The notes beneath the pieces were generated by a model that did not search any database, was not told the DNA's origin, and was given only the letters and a program-made list of their open reading frames with translations. A stretch of DNA of 64,000 nt, taken from the NCBI GenBank assembly GCA_010093605.1, contig MU004181.1:1488001-1552000 (forward strand). The letters run 5' to 3'. This DNA is from Lophium mytilinum. Its lineage: Eukaryota > Ascomycota > Dothideomycetes > Mytilinidiales > Mytilinidiaceae. The translations under genes and the position numbers were made by a program. Positions 11,937 to 21,303 of this stretch are shown one piece after another (positions within the stretch are counted from its first letter, which is position 1; each line of letters opens with the position of its first letter).

Positions 11937-12731
11937 ATCGTCTTCTTTTTTGCTCTGTGCCGGTGTGTGGATGCTTCTCTTTTGGGCACCAACTAACGTT
12001 GTTAACCGGCGAGCAAGAATCACCAACCACCGAGAATTGGTGAGGATTTGAGGGACTGGGACGCTAGTCTAAATGTTGCTAAGCGTGACCAGATTTGCTC
12101 GCGAAATACTCCACCAATTCTCCGGTAGGTGATCTCCGGAGGCCGGTGAACGACGTTATGGGAAACTTTTTTGATAGAACATACTAGCCATGGATATTAG
12201 CATCGTAGAGACTCGACTATTACCAGCCTTGACGGCCTAATGAAGGGTAACAGGTGGTGGCTGAAGAGTCGCGAGGTCAGGGCGGCACAGCGCGTCAATT
12301 TAAGCTTGTTTTCACTTCTTCTCAACCCGTACGTGGGCTGTCTTTACCAATTGACCACCACAGCTGTCACCTCGCTAGGTATACCTACATGTCTAAGTAG
12401 AGTATCCGCGGCGCACCCCCATGCATAGGATCGCGTGTTCTACCTGGGCAACAGCTCCAACCTCACTCGAACGCTCTCGCCGACTAGCCACCACCTCTCT
12501 CCGAACACGCGTTCGCCTACGCGTCCCTCTCAGCCTTCTCGAACCTGCTAGCAAACGCTCTCGATACCCTAACCTAAGAGTCGTCACAACCACTCAATTC
12601 TCGCTCGTGGTAATAAGCTATGCTTAAATCGCTTTCGACGACTCGATACGTACCTTAGCAAGCCTGAGTCGTGCCCTGCTCAGCCAACGTTTTCTCAATG
12701 GTACAATACCACGCCGAGGCGTAAGGACGAC
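11937..12731. other. Intergenic region with MITE copy B
   Basis: A T-rich run directly after the tRNA (TCTTCTTTTTTG, about 11941-11952) is a plausible RNA polymerase III terminator. The MITE fills 11996-12156. The remaining 570 bp shows no supported gene. Confidence 0.4.
11996..12156. mobile_element. MITE copy B (161 bp), TA target duplication
   Basis: Related to the element at 4024-4185, in reverse orientation. Ends ACGTTGTTAACCGGC and, on the other strand, ACGTCGTTCACCGGC; the inner part of the TIR contains CACCGAGAATTGGTGAGGAT, shared with copy A. Flanked on both sides by TA (11994-11995 and 12157-12158), a convincing target duplication of the Tc1/mariner superfamily. No coding capacity. 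The terminal 15 bp differ between copies more than the subterminal block does. Confidence 0.85.
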
Positions 12732-13553
12732 TTGGGACATCAGAGGGAACACAATCTGAAATTCGGCAATATGAATATACCGGCAAACATAAGGATACTG
12801 GCGTCCAGGGGTCTAGCAATGACCGTGAAAGGCCGTCCGATGGACAGACACTTGCATCCGAACTGTTTCAACGCGTGCCAACCGATTTGTCGCACCTTCT
12901 TCACCTCGATCTCACATCACTTGCCCAACCTCAACAAAAGTGAATCGAGGGCCCCGAGGCCATGTCCGTCTTCGAAATGGCAACCAAAAAAGTCAAGAAA
13001 CGGGACATACGATACGTCTTCATCTTGTTTGCAGAAGCAGCGCATGCTACCGCCTGATGGCAGCACTCAGCACTGTCCCGACTGTGGAAGGCTCTTTAAT
13101 GACTGTCCAAAAAGGAGCAATGCGACGCCAGATGCTTTGTTTAGAGCGCTTTTCGACGCTGATAGGGATGCTTGGCTATGCCGTTCGTGCGCGAACTTGT
13201 TCCACAGGAGATGCGTCAAATACGTCCTCGCGAACCCTGCAGAGGCAAGCATTGAGTTTGTGCAACACTTACGCCGAAGGGAGAAACTGAAGCAAACACC
13301 AAAGCCACCGAGACCGACAATTTGTGAAGCTGAGAGCTGCAGCAACTCGCTGGAGGGTCGGGCTTACTTCCGTCCCCATGTTGGTCCCTCTGGTCTTTGG
13401 TTCTGCCGACGATGTTCCGAAAAGCCGGATCATCGTGCAGCAAAATACTGGTCTGCATGGAAGGGACTCAGTCTCAGATGTATTGACACTTGCCGGAACA
13501 CCCCGGAAAAAGTTGCGGTGTGGCGGAAAAATCATCGAGGGGATTTGCTATAA
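12732..13553 (+). CDS. Uncharacterised Cys-rich (zinc-finger-like) protein
   Basis: A single open frame of 273 codons. The part after about residue 105 looks genuine, with paired metal-binding-type cysteines: HCPDCGRLFNDC, then WLCRSCANLFHRRC, then ICEAESCSNS and WFCRRCSEKPDH. No named domain is recognised. The N-terminal 100 residues are less convincing. In another frame (about 12838-12940) there is an F-box-like run, RVPTDLSHLLHLDLTSLAQ, followed by a GTGAAT donor at 12941 and a TTGCAG acceptor near 13033. A spliced model with an F-box-like N-terminus joined to the Cys-rich part is therefore possible. Product, start and exon structure are uncertain. Confidence 0.45.
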   Translation: MGHQREHNLKFGNMNIPANIRILASRGLAMTVKGRPMDRHLHPNCFNACQPICRTFFTSISHHLPNLNKSESRAPRPCPSSKWQPKKSRNGTYDTSSSCLQKQRMLPPDGSTQHCPDCGRLFNDCPKRSNATPDALFRALFDADRDAWLCRSCANLFHRRCVKYVLANPAEASIEFVQHLRRREKLKQTPKPPRPTICEAESCSNSLEGRAYFRPHVGPSGLWFCRRCSEKPDHRAAKYWSAWKGLSLRCIDTCRNTPEKVAVWRKNHRGDLL

Positions 13554-14321
13554 GTGATGAGCAGCTACGAAGCTGATGTGAATGCTTGTCTATTGGAGTA
13601 GCTACGAAAGGAACGAGCCTATATCTAAGCTCAACACAAAGGGACTTGCTGTCTCGTATAGAACAAGATGAGACGAGAGAAACGAAGACAGATACTCCGA
13701 CAATTAGGCTTGCAAAACAGTCTCATCACGGTAGTGCGTTGCGGTCAATAGCGAGGCGTTGTTATATGGCTATAACATTCCGAACATAGTTGTTCTCATG
13801 ATCCACGGCACTTGGCGTAAATAGTTTTATTTCCTCTTTCTTTTCGATTGTCTCCGAATGTCATCACTGATTTCCAATGTCGTTCTATCTCTAAGATCGG
13901 TAGAAAAGGGTGTTGTACACGCTGGATTAACATCGAAGCAAGTATGAGCGAGTTCAGGAGAAAGCAACACACCAGAGTGTCACATCGTAAGTCTTCGCTT
14001 CTATCACCGCTACCAAAAGAAAATCCAAATGTTATTGTACTATCACAGAGCACAAGCCGTTTCTTTATAGCTTATCTACACCTCTCTATGCCCGCCTAGA
14101 CCGCGCGGTCACCAATTCGTGTTAGGTTTAGATCCGGGTTGTAGGAATGTCATAGCGGGATCAGCACTTTAATCTCTAATATTATCATAAAACGCAACTT
14201 TTTATATTTCCATGACAATGGATAAACATCTTTTATACGAAAGAAAAGCCCTGGCTATGCCAAGACCAAGCTATGCCTGGACATAGAGATAGGCTCCGCG
14301 CTTAGTAAAAGTCGTATTCCC
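13554..14321. other. Intergenic region
   Basis: AT-richer sequence between two convergent genes. Short ORFs at 13586-13789 and on both strands at 13796-14099 show no motif or splice support. Nothing else is seen. Confidence 0.4.
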
Positions 14322-15942
14322 TTAAACAGCAGTAATATATGCTTCGCTTCCAGCAACAGTTGCGGCAACCCCAAGAGTTGGTGTTGGCAGGCAAGTGCTC
14401 ACATGGAGGCCAACCGTCAAAGACACAAGGCCATCCGGACCTAGAGAGTCAGGAGGGCCAGCAGGTACGGTACCAACGTATGCATTGAAGTTGTATATCC
14501 CACAGGGGCAGACGTTGCTAATATCTCTCAATGATGTGTCACTTAGAACCGTTACGTTGTCCCGAGTCAGAGTAAATTTCTGGCTTCCGACCCCCATTGG
14601 AATTTGGTGCGCCGAAGCACCGGCGGGCGCGTCAAAGGTCTGCGAGTTCGAACCGGAGTTCACGATAACCTTTCCAGCCAACTTCAGGAGCGCAACGACG
14701 AATACGGCGTCCTGCAAGGTTTCGTAACCGTTGGGGCGTCCTTCGAAGTAGTTGCCGCTGTCGTTATTTGCCGGCGCTATCGTGGTGTCCGTGGCGTCGC
14801 AGTTCAGCGTCTTCGGGGTGGGCCTATACCAGTACACCAGTTTGTCTTCGGTAATATGCGCAGCCGGGGAAGAATCACCGGCACGGTATGCGGCGATGAA
14901 AGGCTTGGCCATGTCGAGCCAGCCGTTATGTGGCATGTCATTTACCCACTTAGAGGCCCCGTCATCGTTGTGTTTCGAGGAGAGAGGTCCGATGTAATGA
15001 GATTCGCCATAGTCATTCCAGGTAATGATCTCCAAAAACCTCGGGCCAAAAGCGAGAATGTCATTCCATCGACGGTACCAGAGAAGATCTCCCGGAAACA
15101 CCCAGTTCTTACTGTAGGAGACTTCTGGCCCGTAATGCGTGAAGAACCATGGCGAGACAGGCGCGATATATGGCTTGGAGCCGAGCCAGTTTATGTAGGT
15201 CGTATCCCCATCTTCGACGGTGACATTATGTCCGACAGTCGGAGCTTTGTTGTTGCCGTTGTTGTCCCAGGCCAGCCAATTAAACGCGCCGTCGATGTTG
15301 TCAGCAGACGAGCCCGCCGCAGGATTGAAGTTTGGTGCGAAGAAGATGTCGATCTAGCGTTGTTAACAAAATGGATGGAATGGCATGTACGAAAGTATAG
15401 TCACTTACACCAGCAGCGGAGCGCACTGCAGCAACGTCTAGTCCATCTCCAACGAACGAAGAAGCGAAAACCTTGTTGTCGACAATGAGCTGTGCCGGCT
15501 TGCTTCCATATTGTGCTATTTTCTGGCCAACGGCCGAGGCGTCCGACGAGCTGGAGTAATAGGCGAAATCAAAAGATATGAAGACCTTCATGCCGTTGTT
15601 GTTTGCCGAGTCATATGCATAGCCAAGTTGCGTGTCCGTGAAATCGTTAGTCCCAATGTTTAACGCAAATGCGTCAATGCCGTAGGCTTTAGCCCTCTGC
15701 ATATCTGCATCGTAATCGGCGGCGCTGGTTCGATCGCCGACAATGCCGACCTAATTGTGAACGTAAGAAGATAGACATCGGAATCAGTGCGAGGGTCTTA
15801 CAATGAAGTGGCAGAATACAAGTCGATCTGAAGCCGCTCGCTGAGATATTTGTTGGTCAATTGTAGGAGCAGCCTGGCTTATAATCACATAGCAAAGCCA
15901 TGTTATGAAAGAGAGGCGCAGCTGGGAAGAGAGCAGCCGCAT
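14322..15942 (-). CDS. Secreted GH71 alpha-1,3-glucanase (mutanase-like)
   Basis: Hydrolyses alpha-1,3-glucan, a fungal cell-wall polymer, during wall remodelling or attack on other fungi. Three exons, 15942-15802, 15750-15409, 15353-14322; 504 aa. A signal peptide of about 25 residues (LSFITWLCYVIISQAAP) precedes the mature enzyme. GH71 hallmarks follow in order: VFCHFIVGIVGDRT, AKAYGIDAFALNIG, KVFISFDFAYY, FFAPNFNP, NIDGAFNWLAW, PYIAPVSPWFFTHYG, WNDYGESHYIGP. After the catalytic region (to about residue 350) comes a C-terminal module with CNPCG-like cysteines (VCPCGIYNFN); no CBM24 was recognised. The first intron is 51 nt and the second 55 nt, both phase 0. An upstream ATG at 16029 would put extra residues before the signal peptide, so 15942 is preferred. 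Confidence 0.92.
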
Positions 15943-17433
15943 CGTTTGGGAAAGCGACAGAAAGAGAAATTGGTAGCTGTACTGAAGAGATGACTGGAAG
16001 AGAAAGATGGATGAAAGCCCCGGAACCAAAGTTTATGTAGAATATGGACCGCGCGGCAGAATTTACTTCATCTAAGGATACGTTCGTGAATACGCCAGTG
16101 TAACGGTGCTGCGATCCTTCCATGTAACGCATTACAGGGCTTAGATCGTCCTTCATTCAGATTGCGCGCTTCCTGTTTCGGCTAAGTGCTGCTTGAAACC
16201 CGAGACAGCGATACGTCGTAGTACCATGGTAGAGAAAATAGAATACATCATGCAGCCACAACATTTCAAACTAATGGAAACACGTAGCCAGTGGACGTCC
16301 ACGTTCTAAATTACAGGGGGGCGTACTTTGTATGTAGCTTGTTTCGTTTCGTTCCGGAACAGGATCAGCCCATGGAGATCAGCTCGGACTTTAGTTGGTC
16401 GTGCACAAAGACGAAAACTGCCACAAAGAGGCGTGAAAGGGGAGGAAAACGCCTCTTACGATACAAGAATAGATCGAAAGGAGAGGCTTCCAGAATAAAT
16501 AGATGCCCTTGTGGGACGACCACTAGTAGGCTGGAGATAAGATGACGTATGGGTTCAAGCGTACTTACATTGATGGCCTCTAGATTCAAGGGGAGCTCCT
16601 CTCCATGTGAATTGTAGGCCTCATACTCTGAGGATACAGTAGTGCCCGGCAACATCCCAAGAAGCGATTTATTAGTCCTTTCTTCGTATTTAATCGACTT
16701 TAGGGCACTGGGTATCTGAGAATCCCCGACCCCGGCAAGCAAAAGATATGGAGAGAGAGAGCGGTTGTGGAAAATGGTTGCTTCTGCAAGGCTTTAGGCT
16801 GGCATGAATTTAGTATGGCCCTGCCTGATGTATCTTTATGTCGTTTTTGAGTGCGTAGAAGTTTGGATGATTTGAGGCGGTCAAAATGCTGACTGGGATC
16901 AGCTATTTCCCTTGCAGCGCTAGAGCGCATTAGGAATATTCATATAGTTATCTATTAGGTTCGCATTTAACGGCACGTGCATTTGAACGACCCATCTGTC
17001 CCTCCATCGGACTATTCAGAGATTTCGTTGTGTCTAAACGGCTGGGAACCTATCTCGGAGGATAGGCTAACGACGGAATCATCCTGCTGGAGGACCAGTT
17101 TGAATGTGAAGAACATTCGTAATTTAGTCTATTAGCGACGCAAGTCAACGGCATGTGAAAGTTGATCTTGAAATCTTGCTGTTAGTCCAGCAGCTGACGA
17201 CTGTACGCGTATAGTCACCCAATAACACGAAAGGTAGCTCTTGACCTCTCCACGCTCATGTAAAAGCTGCTGCCTATTCCTTGTCTAGTGTATATAAAAC
17301 ATAGTGAGCGCTCCATCTGCCACATTCAAGGCGCATTGAAACAATCATGTGGTCTTGGTATGAAAATTTCGACCTCACTCTTCCCGAAAACTATCCAGAG
17401 ACGTATCTCATTCTCTGATCTCTCATCGCATTC
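15943..17433. other. Intergenic region with a possible small spliced minus-strand gene
   Basis: No confident gene. On the minus strand a frame at 16742-16365 contains a canonical-looking 46-nt intron (GTAAGT donor at 16568, CTACTAG acceptor ending at 16523), and another small frame lies at 16930-16700. Together they could be a short unrecognised gene. Evidence is only the splice signals, so it is not called as a CDS. Confidence 0.3.
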
Positions 17434-18688
17434 ATGTCCACGGCTACTCCACAACCCCGAACTCATCACATCGACAATATACGCACCTTCTTGACTATCC
17501 TTGGTATTTCTCACCATGCTGCAATAGCCTATGGCGGCACTGGCAACTGGACCGGCTATGTCTCCCAAAAGCACCGTCCATTCTCTTCCCCCGTCCTTGC
17601 CGCTTTCAATGCAATTAATCAAACTTTCTTCATGGGGACTTTCTTCCTGCTCAGCGGGCGCTTCTCTGCCCTCGCAGCACGAAAGCGCAGTCGGTCCGCA
17701 TTTCTTGGCGAGAAGTGGAAGCGGCTCGGAGTACGAACGATAGTGTATTCTTGATTGGGGCCGATGGTGGAATGGTTGATAGTGGTATCTTATCACCGAA
17801 TATGGCAGGGTATCTTTGTAATCATCAGAAACAATGCACCGGGGGTGATGAAGGGTGTGAGAGGACCGGTGTGGTACTGCGGCCTGTTGCTGATTTTCGA
17901 CGTGGCGTATGCTGCACTCAGGCCAGGGGACTTCGATCTGCCAGGCCAAGAAAGGAGAAAAGAAAAGGAAGAAAGCAAGGGTCCGATGGGGTTGGAAAGA
18001 GTCACACTTCCTGATCAACGCGATGTACTCCGTGTTCTCGGACTGATTTCAACTGCAAGCTTCTTCATACGGCTCTGGTACCCTTGCGGTCGGCACCTCC
18101 CATTTCTACAGCTCAATCTTGGCTATCTTCCTCAATATATCGCTGCCTATATTACTGGCATCGTGTTCGCTTCGTCGGATCTATCTGCTCTCATCACTGC
18201 CAAGACCCGCACCAGACTATTTCTGATAACCGTCACAACGACCATACTGGGATCAACATACTTTATTTTTTATCCACATTCTAATCCAACGACATCTCTG
18301 ACCGATGCGGCCGGAGGCTGGAATCCTCTTGCTGCGTGTTACGCGGTCTGGAATGAGAGTATGGGCCTGTTACTCTTCTCGGGTCCTGCTCTATGGTTCG
18401 AAAAGTATGCAAACAGCAGATGGGGCAATTTAGCAAGATTTTCGTATGCAGCATTTCTCGTTCATAAGCTGACCGTCTTGTTCTGGCAATACGTTTTAGA
18501 CTCATGGGTCTTGAGTGGCCTGGCAAACACTGCGGTCGTCGGGACGATAGGATGCGTATCGAGTTGGCTGAATGGGTAAGTCAGACGCTAAACACAGAAT
18601 TTTCTTGACTATGCTGACATGGTTGCTGCATGGTAGTTGGGCTTTGACAAAGATTCTAAAAAGGAAGGAATTGGCAGGATTCGTGTGA
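17434..18688 (+). pseudogene. Acyltransferase-3 family membrane protein gene with one premature stop
   Basis: Two exons, 17434-18575 and 18637-18688, joined by a 61-nt phase 2 intron, would give 397 aa plus stop. The family (Acyl_transf_3, OafA/MdoC-like) moves acyl groups across or at membranes. The N-terminal signature RTHHIDNIRTFLTILGISHHAAIAYGG contains the conserved His after the first helix start. FFMGTFFLLSGRF and several later hydrophobic helices fit, ending with FSYAAFLVHKLTV. The frame is interrupted by a TGA at 17752-17754 (codon 107). Downstream homology resumes in the same frame (LGPMVEWLIVV), and no GT..AG pair removes it in frame. Either a recent pseudogene, a read-through stop or a sequence error. 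The substrate is unknown. Confidence 0.7.
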
Positions 18689-18819
18689 GTCTCGCCCCAG
18701 GAACGCATTCATGGGTTAGTAACGAGCAATCTTACGCTGAGAGATCCTGGATAAATATCACAAAGCGGCACCCAGGGAATTGCAATATCGGACAATACAA
18801 TGTAAAGCAAGAGTCTGTA

Positions 18820-21081
18820 TTAGTTCTCGCTGCTCATGTCTTCGTTGGAGTCGCTTGATGAGTTGTCGTCGGAGTCATCTTCCTCCATAGCATTGGTAGC
18901 CGAGTCGACATCCATCGGGACCTCTTCAGTACCGTCATCCATACCCTTTGGGAGAGGGACCCTGCGCGGAGGTCGTGGAGGTCGTGGAGCTAGTGTAGCT
19001 CTATCGCGTAAAGGAGTCGCTCGCGTGTCGTCATCCGACTTCTTGAATAGATTACCTTGTTGTTCCTTGTCTGAAGGCTCCAAGTTGCTCTCATGACTGT
19101 GCATCTCCACGTCTGGTCTACCATCCAAATCCACATCTTCTTCTACTTTATGTTCGGGGCGGGGATACGAGACGCCGGCAAAATCATCGCTATCCTCAGA
19201 TACGATATCATTGGATGATCCGTAACGAGGACGCTTGGACGGCCTCTTTTCGTACTCTATCGGATCATCTTCCATCAAATCGCTGGCTCCTTCCCACTCC
19301 GCGTGGTACTCGGTCCAGCTTCTCCAGTTCACGAGCTCGCTGAAATCTGTGCGCTGAACTAGAGCGATTGGCACTTCTGCTTCTTCTTCCTCCCCGGATT
19401 TGATGTCTGGTGCATTATGTAGGCTAAGCATGCCTCGAATACGCTGCTCTTCTAGCTCAGTTGCTTGCTGATCAACCCGCTCAGCTTCGTCTATCTGACT
19501 TTGTTCAACTCTTTGATGTTTACGTCGTCGCCGACGGGCCCTTATGGGAAGGACGTCAATATCATCAGGGACGGAATCATGGGACTCCGAGGAGCTTATG
19601 TCGGTTTCGTAGTCGCCCTGATCGCTTTGATCTTCCTCAGATTCTTGCGTGTCTTGCAAGTCTTCATGTGCATGAGTTTCGTCATTCTGGAGATTTTCGT
19701 GGGCTTCGTCGACAATTTCCTCTTTGTAGGCAGTGCGGGCACCAGATGGTACGCCCCTAGATGTGATCTCAAGAAGCTGACCTATGGGCTTTGTAATCGC
19801 CCATGGTGTAGCCAACTCTTTTTCGACGTCGTCATACTTCATGCGAGGCCTGCGAAATCTGGTAGACTTATTGAAGACGTAGATGCCACACCGACGCGGC
19901 ACATTGACCCAGTATTCTCTTGAATGAGGAGGCATCCCAAGTAAATCGATCGCAGTTTCAACATCTTTTCGCCTGACCTTTGGTGTGGGACGTGTGTTTC
20001 TATGATCCTGCGCTCTCAGTCTCGACGAGGACTCGAACATTGTGGCTTGGACAAGTCTTCGCGTGATGCTGACGGCCATACGATGGAAGTCATGGAATGC
20101 AGTATAGTACATGGAAGGTGACTCGTCAACGCCAGCAAGATCACGCCAATTATCCGTTTGCCGTTTACGCCTTGAATTCATGAAAACGTTTCTCTGAAGC
20201 GCTAGCCAGTTCTTTGGCTTCAGAAGACGAGCTGCTGGGATCGTAGAGAGAAGCGATGAGCCGGACGACTCGCGTCGAGCCTTGCTTTCCTCTTCAGCGT
20301 AATCGGGATTCGGCTGCCTGCCTTCATTCTTGATGAAATCATCTGTTTCACCTTCAGGTTGCTCAGAAACAGCGCTTTCGATTTTCGACGCCAAGTCTGA
20401 ATCGAGCAACCAATAGTCTCCATACTTTTTGCGTTCTTCCTTCGCCTCAAAGTTCTCCTGGTACCACGCTACTGCTTCTCCAGCAAGGTCTAAGACCTTG
20501 CGGCACTCTTCCCCAAGCTCGATAGCGGCTGGTATGTCTCGTAACGCAACGGCATGCTTAAGCGACGGGGCATTAAGCTGGCGCTGAATGGAGTTGTCGC
20601 GGAGTAACAAGAAATAATCGCAAACCTCCATCTCTGATTTGGATTTGATTGCCGTGGAGATTGCTCGGATGTTATCTTGTCCATATCTTGAGAGCGCGCG
20701 GAAGAAGGCATCCTTTTCCTCGCCAGACCACCATGATACGCCAATCTGTGAGCCCGGTAGATCTACATCTTGCTCTGGGCTACAAGGATTCGCCGCTTGC
20801 TTTACTTCTTCGTTGAACCAGATACGGTAATCGTCGTTGTATACTCCTTTCAGCGCCCGAGATCTCCTCGCCCGGTAAGCAACCCAAGGCGAAACTTTTT
20901 GGTGTCGCTGCTGTCGTCTGCTAGCGAGGTCGGGACGGGCAGCAGTTAAAGCCTGTGGAGGAGGCGGACTTCCCTCGTCGTCAGCTTCATCAGCGTCCTG
21001 GTAGGAGTGCTGCGAGCTGGCTGCACTTATAAGGGAGTTTGTTTGATCAGGATCATCGTTGCCAGACTCGTCAGAAGCCAT
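18820..21081 (-). CDS. RRN5: RRN5-like RNA polymerase I upstream activation factor subunit (SANT domain)
   Basis: Single-exon gene of 753 aa. A SANT/Myb-like domain at about residues 115-165 (VSWWSGEEKDAFFRALSRYG, then CDYFLLLRDN) is followed by the helical region typical of fungal Rrn5 proteins. In yeast, Rrn5 is part of the upstream activation factor that drives rDNA transcription. The C-terminal third is highly acidic and low in complexity (Asp/Glu/Ser runs) with a basic patch RARRRRRKHQR. The first 60 residues are also acidic and disordered. It shares a 221-bp promoter with IRC3. The assignment rests on the SANT domain, the helix context and remembered similarity, so a related SANT-domain chromatin protein is the main alternative. 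Confidence 0.72.
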   Translation of the reverse strand: MASDESGNDDPDQTNSLISAASSQHSYQDADEADDEGSPPPPQALTAARPDLASRRQQRHQKVSPWVAYRARRSRALKGVYNDDYRIWFNEEVKQAANPCSPEQDVDLPGSQIGVSWWSGEEKDAFFRALSRYGQDNIRAISTAIKSKSEMEVCDYFLLLRDNSIQRQLNAPSLKHAVALRDIPAAIELGEECRKVLDLAGEAVAWYQENFEAKEERKKYGDYWLLDSDLASKIESAVSEQPEGETDDFIKNEGRQPNPDYAEEESKARRESSGSSLLSTIPAARLLKPKNWLALQRNVFMNSRRKRQTDNWRDLAGVDESPSMYYTAFHDFHRMAVSITRRLVQATMFESSSRLRAQDHRNTRPTPKVRRKDVETAIDLLGMPPHSREYWVNVPRRCGIYVFNKSTRFRRPRMKYDDVEKELATPWAITKPIGQLLEITSRGVPSGARTAYKEEIVDEAHENLQNDETHAHEDLQDTQESEEDQSDQGDYETDISSSESHDSVPDDIDVLPIRARRRRRKHQRVEQSQIDEAERVDQQATELEEQRIRGMLSLHNAPDIKSGEEEEAEVPIALVQRTDFSELVNWRSWTEYHAEWEGASDLMEDDPIEYEKRPSKRPRYGSSNDIVSEDSDDFAGVSYPRPEHKVEEDVDLDGRPDVEMHSHESNLEPSDKEQQGNLFKKSDDDTRATPLRDRATLAPRPPRPPRRVPLPKGMDDGTEEVPMDVDSATNAMEEDDSDDNSSSDSNEDMSSEN

Positions 21082-21303
21082 CCCCAGGGTTTCAAGCTCA
21101 AGTCATGACCTTGGCCGCGGAGATGAATGAGCTGGAGAAGCGTGGTCGAGAGGAAAGGGGTCTTGGAAGTTTCCACCCGTGGACCTGCATGCCTGCATGC
21201 CCGTGGAAGCGATTCTGATGCCAAGGCCGAAATCTGGAGCTCGGAGGTCTTTCCCGCTTTCCAACACCTCTCCACTTCTTCACGCGTCCATGGGCTGTGA
21301 CGC
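21082..21303. promoter_or_regulatory. Bidirectional promoter RRN5 / IRC3
   Basis: 222 bp between two divergently transcribed housekeeping genes. It contains CCTGCATGCCTGCATGCC at about 21186-21203, two overlapping GCATGC palindromes 8 bp apart, roughly in the middle. No TATA box is evident. Confidence 0.5.
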
